The notes beneath the pieces are model-generated. The model made no database searches. It saw only the letters and a list, made by a program, of their open reading frames with translations, and was not told the DNA's origin. The translations under genes were made by a program, and so were the position numbers. Shown here piece by piece: positions 12,472 through 24,856 of a stretch of 64,000 bases of DNA. Source of the DNA: Rehmannia glutinosa (Eukaryota > Streptophyta > Magnoliopsida > Lamiales > Orobanchaceae); the NCBI GenBank assembly GCA_016081115.2, contig JABTTQ020000034.1, positions 186,001 to 250,000 on the forward strand, in the 5' to 3' direction. Within the stretch, counting starts at the first letter, position 1. Each line of letters opens with the position of its first letter.

Positions 12472-13938
12472 CTATCATTAATAAGATTTTTATTATTCCT
12501 TATGATTCACACCTTGTTTTCGAGCGGCAACTAGAAACGTTTCGGGAACTAGTAAGTTGATAAATTATTAGGATAATATGTTGATTTTGTTCCATGGTAT
12601 TTGATAAGTTTTTACTAACCTTATGATACAAAACTCATGCCTACGTTTGATTTGGTAAAGGTCTAAAAAGGGTTTTATTACAATTTAAGTTGAACAAACA
12701 AGTAATTCCACTAGTATCATTTAAAACTTGGGTTAAATAATGCCATGGTTTTATGTTTGACTGTGACGCTTGCGGCCTTAGTGATTATAATAATTTAGGT
12801 GTTGATTGGATAAATTGGACCTGTTACCCCTAGTCGTGTTTGGTCACTTTGTTTATAAGCCTAGCTACTCCGATTTATGTTGGCTATGTACGTGCGTGAG
12901 ATAAATCGGACTTGCTACCCCAAATCGAGATTATTTATAGGCATGTTAAACATGATATGTCTAGTGATACTTAATTATGGCATAATTTAATTGTACAACC
13001 ATAGTTAGCTTCCGGGCTTGTTTGATCAAACCATGATATATTATCTCATAGGTATGCATGCAATCGGAGACAGGAAGCGACCGTCTAGGGCCCCGATTTT
13101 AGGGGCCCCAATTTTACATGGCCTTTATATATGTGTAGACAATTTAGTTTTACATCCAATTAAATGGCGACAAGTGGGAAATAATATATTAAATATCAAT
13201 TTATATTTTCTATTTGTATTTTGGGAATTTATTCAAATTTAATTCCTAAATTAAATAGTTAATTTTGATATTTTTAATATATAATTTATTGGTCAATCAA
13301 AAGCTGTCAAATGTCAAAAATCAAATATCTTGTCAATCAAGATAATATCTCGTCAATTATGGAAGAGAATACCATCATTTTGGTAACTCAAATCGCATCT
13401 TCCAGATATGGCAACAAATTGAATCAAATCATCAAGGACCAATCAAATGGCGTCCTTCAACCAAGTAATTGTGGCAAGAACTCTCATTCCACAACTATAA
13501 ATAGGGGTCCTCTTCATAATTCAAAGACACAAAAAAATAATTCTAGAGAAGAAGTCCAAGCAAGAGGCGAATTATCTCAAATCAAGAAGTCCAAATCCAA
13601 GGAAGTCCACGGTGTTCAAAGCGTGATTCAAGGCGTTCATCGCAGATTCGACTCAAACTTCCTTTAGTTTATGTTAATCGATTGAGTAGGATCCAACGCT
13701 TAATTCGGGATTAAGTTTGTCAAGCCCCTTGAATTAACATTATTTCGACCCCAAATTCAAGCTCGAAGGAGATCAAGTGACGAATCTACCTTGAATATTC
13801 GAATATTATTTTTAAAGAGAAGAACAGAGAGTATTATTAGGAATTGTACTCTTTTTATTTCGTTTGATTCAATAAATTTTATTTGTATTACCTTTTTCTT
13901 GTTTAAAACATTTGCGGACAATAAATTTGTGTTACAAA
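12472..13938 (+). repeat. Ty3/gypsy-type LTR, approximate
   Basis: A TATA-like CTATAAATAGGG near 13495-13510 is followed, about 430 bp on, by the end TGTTACA. Next comes AATTTTGGCACGCC, which resembles the post-LTR primer-site region of several plant gypsy elements. The left border is not defined; I place it at the end of the neighbouring repeat block. No internal coding sequence lies inside. Confidence 0.45.
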
Positions 13939-14465
13939 TTTTGGCACGCCTAAATGGGACGCTTTCTACATCTCATCTCTTCTCTTCACCAAGTTCTCCA
14001 AGTATCATGGCCGATTGCAAGGTGACAATAGTCAAGCGGCTACACCAAACTCCTCAAAAGCCACTAAGCGAAAGCATCGATTGTCCTCACGAGGAGCATG
14101 TCCCCTGCGTGAAATAGTTGAGAAGGATTCGCCACTTCTCGCAAAACACAAATGTGGATGATCGAGATTTGAATGACGAGCCCCGCTTCATCAACTCCTC
14201 GCTCGGCGTCAAGTTACTCATTCACCTCAACGTGGCTTTGCTATGGTGACAAATGAGCAAATCAAAAGTCTGACGAGGGCCATTGAGGGACTCACCCATC
14301 ACGTCAAAGAGCAAAACTCACAAATTGCAAAGTTGATGAACAAAGTAGATAATGTTGATATGAGCCGTGCGATGGGAAAGTAAGTTGAAGCACAAGATGA
14401 AGCAGAGACATCTATGAAGGAGCAATCAACATTTCCATCTATTTATGATAATCCTCTACGCTCTT
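13939..14465 (+). pseudogene. 5' leader and gag start of plus-strand gypsy fragment
   Basis: After the primer-site-like sequence, a plus-strand frame at about 14245-14463 reads NEQIKSLTRAIEGL and HVKEQNSQIAKLMNK, a coiled-coil-like start typical of plant Ty3/gypsy gag. It ends abruptly near 14465, where a gag fragment in the opposite orientation begins. The element is therefore cut off, with the rest deleted. Confidence 0.5.
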
Positions 14466-15031
14466 AGACTTCTGTGTCAATCTCTGCAACCTTTCATAGA
14501 CGCCTCGGTAATAATGATTTGATACGAAACGACGTCGCATCAAACTCATCATCTCTTTCCATGTGGAAGCGGGCGCTTGACGCTTCTCTTCCTCGAGACC
14601 ATTAATTGATCCCACCAAATACTTGCGTGGTCAGAATTGATTGATGCCAACTTCACTTTTTTAGTTCGAATAATGCGGCATTCAAACACATTCTTGATTT
14701 TCCTCTCCCAATCCATATAGGCGTCCAGATCACTCTTTCCCTGGAACGATGGAATTTGCATTTTGATGTTACTCAAATTGACATCCTCATGTCCCCTATC
14801 ACCTCTATTTCCACGCCGACCTCTGCCCGGATTGTAATTTTGCTCTTTTTCGGTATCAAAATCATCTATCTCATCCGCCCATTCTTGATTTGAACCTCTT
14901 AGGCCTCGTGCCCTAGTAATGTGAGCTCCTCTATTTTCGATGCCTTCTTTGGGATCCCTGTATGTCTCGATCATCACTTTATTCATGAGGCTTGCAAGTG
15001 CCTCCATATGAAACTTATTACCTAAATCCAT
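14466..15031 (-). pseudogene. Ty3/gypsy gag fragment
   Basis: On the minus strand the frame from 15031 encodes a Gly/Arg/Asp-rich N-terminal part followed by IPSFQGKSDLDAYMDWE, NVFECR and IWWDQLMVSRKR, the retrotransposon gag core of plant Ty3/gypsy elements. A frameshift near 14580 is followed by TWKEMMSLMRRRFVSNHYY and VYERLQRLTQKSK, the continuation of the same domain, until the junction at about 14465. Nucleocapsid, protease and pol are absent. The primer site and LTR of this element lie at 15384-16314. Confidence 0.8.
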
Positions 15032-15383
15032 TCCTCAGACATGGTTGATTCACTCCCTCACGTGCATACGCTCGTGTTTCACTCAACTCATAATTTCCAA
15101 GTGCTCGCACTTGTTACGATTATAAACCAATCAGTCAATCGCAAGCACGCCCCAACAAACCAAGACAATTACCAAGCTAACACTGGATCTCAATAAGATG
15201 AAATTGAAGACTAGGGTTTATAAATCCCAATTTCCAGAATTTTCGAAATTTTTTTTGTGCATGCGGATTATAATTCTTTACCCGTTGATTTTTCTGTGCA
15301 AATTTCGGAAGAACTAGGGTTTATGTGAAATTCTGGAAATAACAAGGATTAAAGAAACAAAGATAGATTTAACCTTGCTAGAT

Positions 15384-15399
15384 GGCTCTGATTACCAAC
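15384..15399 (-). other. tRNA-Met-type primer binding site (gypsy, minus strand)
   Basis: Read on the minus strand this is GTTGGTAATCAGAGCC, one insertion away from the common TGGTATCAGAGCC. It lies directly next to the LTR end CACATCA. It fixes the orientation of the gag fragment at 14466-15031. 15032-15383 is the untranslated leader and shows nothing else. Confidence 0.75.
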
Positions 15400-16314
15400 T
15401 GATGTGAACTGTAGCAATGAACATGCATACGACCTAAACAACAATGTGTTGTTAACCTAAGATCTTCACTAGTTCTATCTCACATATTTGTGTTGATGAT
15501 GGTATGACTTTGGTACATGTCTGGGAACGTACCATTTGAATTCTTGAGGAGCTTTTTGAAAAACAGATTTGGAATGTTCATAATGCACGATCTTGACCAA
15601 AATAATGTGACTTTTGATTTCATGAAGAGCTCCTTGAAAAACAGACTTGAAAAAATATAAGTGATTGTGAAAACATATATGTAGGCACGATCGTGTCCAT
15701 AAAAACATATATGGAGACATGATTGTGTCGACTTTATGTTTGGCACGATCGTGCCATAACAAACATTTCCAGATCTGTATCTTAGATATATTGTGCTCTG
15801 TACTTATTGCATTCAGGAGTATGATTGTGCCATGCCCATGTAATTGATAGCACGATCGTGTAGTGCTACCTTCAATGTGCCTCGCCCTTTAGTAATGGTA
15901 TTTTTGTTTTTACGGGTGAAAAAAAATATTTTTTGTAAAAGTGGGTAGAAAAGTAGTTTGATTGTCTTAAAAAGTCAAAAATAACTTTCAATTTAAGTTG
16001 ATAAAAAGATGGGTACTACATATTTTGCTTTTTGGATCATTCACTGAACTATACCATATTTATTTATATAACCTCTTCCATATCATGTAAATTGTAAGTA
16101 CTATTCTTGTCATTATTTTGTATTTTTTTTTTTGTATGATCGATTAATATGCCCATCTTATTGACAATGATGAGGAGTGAGATGAATTATCTATATTAAG
16201 AGATGATCGGCCAATCTCCATTAGCCTTATGTCAGTTCGTCTAATCATTATTGTTTAATTAGCTTTTGTCTTCGAAATTTGGTTTAAGCATGAATCATTA
16301 TTATCTAAGTATCA
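15400..16314 (-). repeat. 5' LTR of minus-strand gypsy element (right copy)
   Basis: On the minus strand this block starts TGATACTTAG and ends GTTCACATCA next to the primer site, so TG...CA ends are present. It matches 11914-12471 except for about 280 bp (15500-15780) found only here. It contains several CACGATCGTG palindromes (about 15690, 15740 and 15850). About 915 bp. Confidence 0.6.
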
Positions 16315-17110
16315 CTAATATTTTCCCTTTTTTCTCATGGATGATGACTTAATTGTTTTCAGTACTTTGAAAATGTCAAAATTTGTATCCGAGTTATCAA
16401 AATTTAAAAAGAGAATTCGTAAGGCCAAGAGTCACACATGATGAGTGTAGATACACTACCGTACTCTTATGTAAACTCTTTTTTTTTTTTTTGGTTACTT
16501 TTGCTCATAAGAAATTTTTGTTACACATTTTCTGTATGAGATTTTTGCACAATTTTGTTTAGTTACATACGTGACCATTTTTTGAATTTGCATTATTCTA
16601 GTGAATAATTAGTTAAGTATATCAAACGCAACTGAAATGTCTTCCAAAACTTGTTCTTGTAAAACATATCATGATAACTTAACTCTAGAAACGAAAATTA
16701 GCAAAATTGTAAATACCTTTAAGTACAAGCTGAAAAACAGAAATGGAGCTTAAAAAAACTAAAATAACTCAACAAAAATGAAAATTACAGTGTCACACAA
16801 CTGCAACCACCACTATAAGCTAAAAATGAAAAATAAAACATTATTTGTCTAACTCTACAATTTATCCTATTTATGCTCCTTCAACCTTTTTTTCTTTACT
16901 GTATAACAAGCTGCATTTTCTTGAGGTTTCGCCAATTTTTGATAGCTAGAGATTTTCAGACCTTCGATTTTCTGTTGTACAAGATGAATTGTTTTTCAAC
17001 CAAGCAGAGCAATTCTTGTGTACATTTTTCCTTTTCTTGTACTCTGCCAATAAATGTATGCATCTGTAATAATTCGATACGAGCTTCTGCTTCTGATACT
17101 ACTTCAGCTG
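16315..17110. other. AT-rich spacer and 3' flank of CSLA
   Basis: No gene is supported. The sequence contains a T-run near 16472-16492 and low-complexity A-rich stretches. The 3' untranslated region of the CSLA gene must lie in its right part, but I could not fix a polyadenylation signal. Confidence 0.6.
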
Positions 17111-20100
17111 TTAAGAGCTGGGAACTATCGTGCCAACGTAGCCAAAACCCGCGATTGTGAAGGTGATGACTTGAAGAAATAGGTATATGAAATAGTAGTT
17201 CTTTCCGTAGTGGAAATCATAGCATCCACAAATGAAAAGAAATACTGCGAACCCGAGCTCGTGTACCAGAATTCTGAAAAAAATTTGAAGAACAATTGTC
17301 ACCGGCTCTTTTATAAGTTGTTTAAGAGCTTATACGACTCTAAAAAGGGATTCGTAGCAACCTCATGTTTAATAACTTATTTATAAAAAATGATCTATCA
17401 TCGTCTATGAGGTCATAAGATCTTTTAAATAAGTTAAGTCAAACACCTTTAAGTTTCGTTTGCGATGACTCTTGACATAAATAGTAGAGGATAAGTTTAC
17501 CTGTCTCCGAGGAACTTAGAGAGGGACCTTTTCGATGTAGTTGATTTGTTGTTAGATTTGTTCTTGAGCGTGTCTCCAAGTTTTTCAGTGACAACCCATT
17601 CATTGACTCTCTTGGCTTCCAATAGACCGATGAATGTAGCCTTGGTCCGATGAAAAGACATGACGTTTTCGAAAAGAACCCAATAGAACAACAAATGGAA
17701 TGACCTGAAAAAATCATTCAGACTTCAATTGGATTGATGGATTTCAAAACTGAAATAAATAAAACGAAAAAAAAAAAAAAATTGAGCTTGTTTGAGTAAG
17801 CTCATGATAAAAGGGATTTCAAATTCTTAAACTCCTATTTTAAAGTATTTTTTGAGTATTTGTGATGGAATTAAAATCCATTTTATATTGTGTCATTTGA
17901 AATTCTTCTCTCAAATTCAAACGGTTCAATCCAAATGCAACCTCAGATTAATGTAAGAGTAAAAAATTGAAGTTACCTAGGAGTTCCGACAGAGTTGAGG
18001 GTGGTTATGATGCAAGGAATGTAAATGGCTCCCCATTTTGGGACATCTACTTCAGGGACAAGAATTGTCAATGGCAAGACCACACAGTAAAAGAAGAAAG
18101 TGAACATATGGGCTATGATCTTTCGGACAAAGAAGAAGCTGTAAATCACGTAAAACTTCTTGTACAACGTAACTCTCTGCAAAAACAGATGAATAAACTG
18201 ATTAAGTTCTTGTTCTTGTCTTTTTTGTTGAAGTTACGGATATTAGTTAGTTCTCTGAACAAACCTTGTTAGTAGCAATATCCATCACCATTTTTCTGAA
18301 CAAATTAGCAGGGCCGCAAGACCACCGGTGCTGCTGGAATCGAAAGGCTTTAAAAGTACTCGGAAGTTCACTTTTCACCTATTGGAAAAACACGAATATT
18401 TAGGGGTGGCAAATCGTGTTATCGTGTCGTGTTCGTGTCACACCATTGTGTTTTCGTGTTATCTATTTTTTGTGAACTTAAATATAACAATAGTTGTAAT
18501 TTTAAATTAATTTTCAATTTTGTGTTCGTGTCGTGTTATCGTGCCGTGTCATATCGTGTCGTACTTTATCGTGTCTTTTGTCTCTGTAATCGTGTTTTTA
18601 ATTTTCAAAAACCTCATTGTTTTTTGTAATTAGCCCAATCCTTAGGTGCTTTTTGTAATTATCCCAAAAAATAGCTAATTTTTAAATTACAAACACCCCA
18701 CATTTATATTTGTATTTGTAATTATTAATTTTTAATTTTGTTTTTCGTAATTAGACTGAGCACTTTCTGTAGGAAAAAAATGTACCTGGAGGTCACCTAA
18801 GTAGAGAAATTTCCAGCCCTTGAGACCAGCTCGAACAGCAAGATCCATGTCCTCTACCGTTGTTCTATCTTTCCACCCTCCGGCTTCGTTTATTGCAGCA
18901 ATTCTCCATATTCCACCAGTTCCTGAGAGATTATTAGTTAGTTTGTTACGGCTAGTTTTTCATCAATAAATGCAAAAGTTAAAAGGGAACAAGTCCGTGA
19001 CATCGTAGATTTACTGGAAACGATTAATGAAAATGTCACAAATGACCCCAAATAATAACTTGTCTGAATTTTGATCAAAATCACCATTAGACCACAAAAT
19101 TTGTGTCAAATTCAATTAACATAATCTGAACAAATTTTGTATCCACTAATGTTTCTTGGTAACAAAGGAATAGGCCATAAACTAAGCATCATTATTCATC
19201 ATCACTAGTAATTAAGAATGCATAATCTAATCTATTTCTTTTAATTTTCGTTTTTTTCTATAAATTTGACCATATATAGAAAGTGTATAACTAATTTATT
19301 GCTTATGCATTGCAAAAGAAATGAGATTTTGATAGCTTCCTTCCTAAGGTAAAAACTTTTATGAGACGGTCTCATAGACATAATTCATGAGACGGATCCT
19401 ATATGTAAATTAGAATTCCAACCCAAACACAAACCCATAAAAATAATTCATATTTTTTGTATTTTGTAGGATCCGTTTCATGTAAGACTACATCCCTGCC
19501 TAGACTAAATTATCAAAGAGATCTATTAGTGGGCTCAATTGATTACAACTTACCATTGAAGCCAAAGAAGGCATGAGTAGCTGATCCCACTTCTTGCTCA
19601 ACTTTAAAATGGTAGTCCAATGACATTTCTTGCATTCTTGTCAACAAACATTCATCTGAATTCACTGCAAAATGGTCCAAATAGTTATACGAAATGAAAT
19701 TTCAATATCACACACACAAAAAAAAAAGGAAAAGTTAGTATGTTTTTTGGCAATCATGAAAATGTTGATGGTACAATTATTTTAGTTCATTTAAATCCAA
19801 AAATTTCAGGAATATAATAGTGCATCTATGTTTTTAAAATAGTTGTCATAAGTCACGATTCTTGACTTGTTTGTCCTTCTATCTTATTTTCTTTTCTTAT
19901 ATTTTCCTCTAAAAAAAAAATTTTTTAAAAAAATGACAAGTTAATTTTTAATATTTCTTTTAGTTTAAAATGTGATCAAATCTATTTAATTTTATTTATA
20001 ATTATAAAATTATTGTACATATATATTGCTGGTGATGATGATATTTTCAACAATAATTATATAAGAAAGAGCCGTTACTTTTTCTGACACCACGTGACAC

Positions 20101-23100
20101 GACAGCTAAAACAATTGCCACGTCACATGATGACAACCTGGAATTTCCACTTGGATACTTTTTTCTTTTTCCTTTTTTTCTAAAGTTAGTTTTTTTTACT
20201 TCCACAGACTGTCGGTTAATAGTCGTTGACACTGTTTTTAGTCAGTGCAGCTCCACCAATGGGCGTCTGCGGACGCAGAGCAGAGAATAAAACCACGTGG
20301 TGCATTTAATTACAACTCTGCCCCATTGATTTCAGACTTAATAATTGGCTATTTGTTTGCTTGGAAGAAAAGACAAACCTACCCCCGGGATATCCAGCCG
20401 ATAAATACGGGGGCAAAATGTTAGTACTTCAAGCAAAAGGTTAGGACAATTTTGTCATTCCGACAATTGAGTGACGCCAAATTATTAATGAATTGATAAG
20501 CCTACCGCAAAACCAAGACAAGGGTATTATTTATTGTTTCGAGAAAGTTATTATAGTTCCATAATGTGGTTTACAAAGTTAATAGTGCCTCTGTTTTGTT
20601 AAATGATGATTATGACAAAGTTGGCATAAACCAAGATATATAGGCAATAGTCCTAACAATAAAGTGAAATTATAAAAAGATCTCTTGTATCTAATAATAT
20701 TGACTTTGGCTGATATCTTTGGGTTGTTATAAAACTAGGTACCCCTGTCCATTTGACTCATCAATAATTTTTGAAAAACAGTGACTTCTGATATTTTCAA
20801 GATTAATAAGTAAAGATTTTTCCTAGATATATTACCCTCATACATATTAATTCATCAAGTAAATATATTTATTGTGTACAATTTTCCAACTAAAATTGAT
20901 AAGAATATATCTATTAGTATTTTATCATGTTCCTTAATATATGTGATTTTTTCTAAAACCACATTTGTACATTTATAATAAAATTAGTTGAAATAAATAT
21001 AGAATCGCCACAAACTAGTTATAGTGGTTGCGGTAGTGTTAAATACTAAAATTTAATAATGCTCATATTAATCCAGTGGTAATGAACGCATTTGGGTAAC
21101 TACTCATGGCATGACATAGACAGGCTGTTGATTAATAAAAGAGTTGGCTTAAATAGGTCCCATGGGCGGGTTACGCGGGTAATTAAAGTATTAATGGGTC
21201 CCAGCTACCCCACAGTTAAGTTAAGAAAGGCAAACCAGGAGAAAATGTGCACCCTACAGTAATAAATTTTTGCAGCACCACCGACACCTTTGCATGTTAC
21301 ATATGATTTTTTCAAAAAAAAGGAAAGAAAAAAAAAAGTAAATAAAGTATAACATTTTGTGACATATTCGACCCTAGCCCAACAACGTCACAACAGTAGG
21401 GAAGAATTTTGTAGTTATATAACTAATTATGAAATTCAGGAAGATTTTATTAATGTATCTGTGAAAATCGTAAATGATACCGATATAATTTTAAGTTGTT
21501 AGATTTGTCATTGATTATATCTTATTGTATGTAGGAATACAAAGGAACAAAAGACAAATAGATAAATGTGGTTAAGAAAGTAAGGCTTACCAAACCTCCA
21601 ACGAGCTTGTACAAGTGCAATATCCGGATTGTGGATCAGAAATGGGACGGCCCGTCGGAGAAAATCCGGTTCGGGTCTAAAATCGGCGTCAAAGATGACG
21701 ACATACTCGCAATTTTTGACATAGTCGTGTTTCAAGCCTTCTTTAAGGGCACCAGCTTTGTAGCCCCCTCTTGTCTCTCTAATTTGGTATCTAATGTTAA
21801 TGCCTTTGCTTGCCCACCTTATACATTCTTTCTCAACCATATCCTACAACCATTATTGCTGGGTTATTTAATAGCAAAAATCATCTATAACTAATTCTTG
21901 ATTTTTTTTGTGTACACAAAAGGAGGAATTCAATGATTTAACATTCAATAATGATAATAATGTGAGTGAGAGTTAGATTTTTATCCATAATCGAGTAAAT
22001 ATAGAGTAAGTATCATGAGAGGATAGTGTCGGAAAATAATTCATATGAGAGGACACATGCCCATGGCTTATAAGAAAGGGGCCCACTCCTTTTTCATAAA
22101 AATGCAAATTTTCAAGATAAAATCGTGAAACCAACAAAGCTAACAATTACTTAGTACAACGATTGTCCACCCCATGCCACGTTGCTTGGACGAGATTTTC
22201 TGTTTCACTTTCCATGTTCCACTCTCAATTCATACATATGATGAATAATACGTGTATAATTGTGACACTATCTTGTACACGTGTCATTCATTCGATGTAA
22301 TTAAATAGGAATGAAACAGGAAAGTAGAATAAGAAATCTCACAAGAACGTCGGATAGATACTGGAAAGAAAAGAATACTTAATACAAACAACATAAAGTT
22401 CAGTAAAAATTGGATTTTTTTTATTTTTTTTATTTTTTTGAGAATAGTGAATCAGATAACAATAAATGTAGTAACCCAACTATCTAATTTCAGATAATAA
22501 TAATTGTTAAACAAAAACAAAAAAACAAGATGGAAAAAACTGAAAATCTTTGTTAAAAAACCTCAAAAAATTGGAAACAGGAAAAAAAAAAGCTTCCGGA
22601 AGAGTGAAACATGGGTAATTAAGTAAATTCCAAAACTGATACTCTAAACGAACTGAATTTCATCACCAAAAACTTAAATGTACTTTGTTTTATTCAATGA
22701 ACTGGAAAAAATACCATTTATCTATATATATACCTTGACGACAAGGTCTGTAGAATCATCCAGTACTTGAATCACTAGCCTATCAGCAGGCCAAGAAAGA
22801 TTACACGCTGCGCCAATGGAGATCTTGTAAACCTGCCCCCAAACAAACATATTCTTATTTTTCTCACGCATACCCACATGTGTGTGTGTGAAAAATTTCA
22901 AAATCAAAGAAAATTCAAAAAACCAGACAGACCTCTTTCTCATTGAACATGGGGATCTGAACAAGAACCAATGGGAAAGCCTCATTCCCCATCTCCAAAT
23001 CATCATTCATGGCCTCCCATTTATATCTCTTCTCAGGCTTTTTCCAAAATAGTTTCACAAGAATAATAACAACACCCATATAAAGCCTCTCCAAAAACAC

Positions 23101-23262
23101 CATTATAGACATGGCCAAACAAATGTAAACACAAAATCTCAAAAATGGGACTATCAATGGCGCTTTGATTAGCTCCCATAAAAGACCGATTTGCCCCGCA
23201 ATGTCTGGTGTGTAGCCCGGGAATGATTCTGGTATGAAACTATTTCCAGAAACTTCTGCCAT
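17111..23262 (-). CDS. CSLA: Cellulose-synthase-like A: glucomannan 4-beta-mannosyltransferase, nine exons
   Basis: The nine exons, in reading order on the minus strand, are 23262-22933, 22832-22734, 21843-21591, 19664-19554, 18922-18786, 18378-18265, 18176-17977, 17704-17501 and 17273-17111. They total 1611 nt or 536 residues, all with GT-AG junctions and matching phases; known CSLA9-type proteins are about 530 residues. Family knowledge: CSLA enzymes are Golgi membrane GT2 enzymes that build the beta-1,4-mannan or glucomannan backbone from GDP-mannose. GT2 signatures visible are VLDDSTD (residues 133-139), FDADF (194-198), the TVEDMD catalytic block (286-291) and QQHRW (325-329). One membrane segment lies at about 35-60 and a cluster follows residue 350 (exons 7-9). 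The start ATG at 23262 begins a family-typical N-terminus, and the end is FGYVGTIVPSS. No stops or frameshifts were seen. The precise paralogue number cannot be assigned. Confidence 0.95.
18401..18785. repeat. Truncated transposon end in CSLA intron 5
   Basis: TAGGGGTGGCAAATCGTGTT starts a run of CGTGTCGTGTTCGTG-type repeats (18401-18600). This terminal pattern belongs to hAT-like elements common in plant genomes. The matching right end is missing. The following AT-rich part contains TTTTTGTAATTAGCCC and TTTGTAATTATCCC, related to the MITE ends at 36464 and 41161. It leaves the splice sites of exons 5 and 6 untouched. Confidence 0.55.
19345..19500. repeat. GAGACGGTCTCA-type dispersed repeat in CSLA intron 4
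   Basis: TATGAGACGGTCTCATAGAC is followed by ATGAGACGGATCCTA and, 90 bp on, TAGGATCCGTTTCATG, an imperfect inverted arrangement. Such sequences are frequent dispersed repeats in several asterid genomes. No target duplication was defined. Confidence 0.45.
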
Positions 23263-23580
23263 TTTATATTTTTTGAATCTGGAAAAACAGGGGAAAGTGA
23301 AAACAGGGGATTTTTGCTCTGTTTTTTTCTCTCTCTGTTTTGTAGAAACTTTAATAACTCAATAGATCTGAGGCATATTTGGAAAACTGGGAAATGTTTG
23401 GGCCAAACAATACTTCTTGTTTCTTTCTATTGCATTCACAATGGAAGAGAGACAGAGAAGTATTGTGGCATTTTTGAACAGAGAGAGAGAGAGAGAGAGA
23501 GATGAGGGAGAGTGGAGTAATGTGGAGTGACCGAGTGAGTGTGTGAGAACTGAGAACTAGGAGTTTTTTATAGTCAATAT
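23263..23580 (-). promoter_or_regulatory. CSLA 5' leader and core promoter candidate
   Basis: On the minus strand a TATA-like CTATAAAAAA (about 23564-23573) lies roughly 300 bp before the ATG, and a (CT)11 run is at 23481-23502. CT-rich leaders are common just downstream of plant transcription starts, so I place the start near 23530-23540. This is inference; no transcript data are available. Confidence 0.45.
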
Positions 23581-23737
23581 TTAGTCGGGCAAAATGATGA
23601 GACTAACTAAAATTTAGGTCAATGGATTATAAATTTTAGCGAATTAGAACAAATTGATTATAAATATATGAAAAAAATCTAATAATTATTTTAAAATTTT
23701 ATAAATTAACAATTAAATTGTAAATACAGAAAAAATA

Positions 23738-24342
23738 AATCTGAAAAATAAAAAAATTAAAATTTAAAAAATTATTAAATAAATCCAAAACTAACTAAAT
23801 GAAGTCTAAATATGTGAAATAAGATTTAGAAGATTATTTAATATGTCTAAAAATTATCAAATAAATTTTGAAAGTATTTGAATAAATCCAAATAAACATT
23901 GTTATTAAATCAAAAATTTACTTTAAAATTTAAACATTAATTAGAGTAATTTGAAATTACAAAATAAAATTTAAAAGTACTTTAATAAATCTGAAGATTA
24001 TAATTGAATCTAAAATTTTATTTTAATTATATTTAATAAATATACAAAAAGTTATTCTTTATATATTTTTCAAAGTTTAGTGATTTGAAACTGTTTTAAA
24101 TAATGTTTACATTTTTAAACAAATTCTAGATTTACTAGATAATATTTATATTGTATATTGATAGTTCTTGGATTTATTCAAATAATTTCAAAATTTATTC
24201 GGCAATTTTTTGATATATTAAAAAAATGTAAGATGTATTTCACATATTTAGACTTCATTTAGTTCTTTTATTTAGATTTATTTAAATAATTTGTATAATT
24301 TTATTTGTGTATTTTCCTGATTTTATTGAGCAATTTTCCAAT
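23738..24342. repeat. AT-rich foldback (long inverted repeat) upstream of CSLA
   Basis: The left arm (about 23738-23900) and right arm (about 24160-24342) are reverse complements over about 160-180 bp. ACTAAATGAAGTCTAAATAT at the left is matched by the complement of ATATTTAGACTTCATTTAGT at the right, and ATTTGAATAAATCC by GGATTTATTCAAAT. The centre is near 24030. No coding sequence and no clear target duplication were found. It could be a MITE or a source of hairpin RNA. Confidence 0.7.
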
Positions 24343-24851
24343 TTGGATGGAAATTTGCCATTTGTATATAAATTTTTTGACCCCAAAACAAATGATAATT
24401 AAGTATTGTAGGGAATCTAGCCGAATTATCGGGGACTCCGTCATTAAAATTCGAATTTTAGGTTTCACTTACATGTCATTTTTATTTAATATTTTATTTA
24501 TTTTCTTAAACTTAAATATACATTCATCGAATATATGACAATTTCCCGTACAAATTAAAAAAAAAACTTTGATTTATTTTCCATGTCATTAACAATGGGG
24601 CACAACTTAAAAAAAAAAACAAGGGGCCCAAATCAACAATTTTCTCCAAAATAAAAAACGGACGAAAATCGGTTTTTCAAAATTAATGAACTAAGACAAA
24701 ATTTCACAATTCCCTTCCCCCCCAAAAAAAAATCAAACACTCTGAATTTTTATTTTAACATGACGTTTGTTATATTCTTTTTCTTTTAATAAATTTTAAA
24801 AGGGTTTAATATTAATAATGCTTTGAAAGTATTGAACTAAGCTCAAATGTT
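24343..24851. other. AT-rich spacer
   Basis: Low-complexity A and T runs and a short C-run near 24714-24723 are present; no gene is supported. It ends at the target duplication of the next retrotransposon. Confidence 0.6.
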
Positions 24852-24856
24852 TGGTA

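Noticed and set aside
13311..13667. 118-codon plus-strand open frame
   Set aside because: It lies inside a probable LTR across its TATA region and resembles no family.
14549..15031. Host gene reading of the minus-strand 160-codon frame
   Set aside because: It contains the Ty3/gypsy gag core and lies next to a retroelement primer site.
23481..23502. (GA)11 run as a specific regulatory element
   Set aside because: A simple microsatellite in the probable leader; only its CT-rich leader character is usable evidence.
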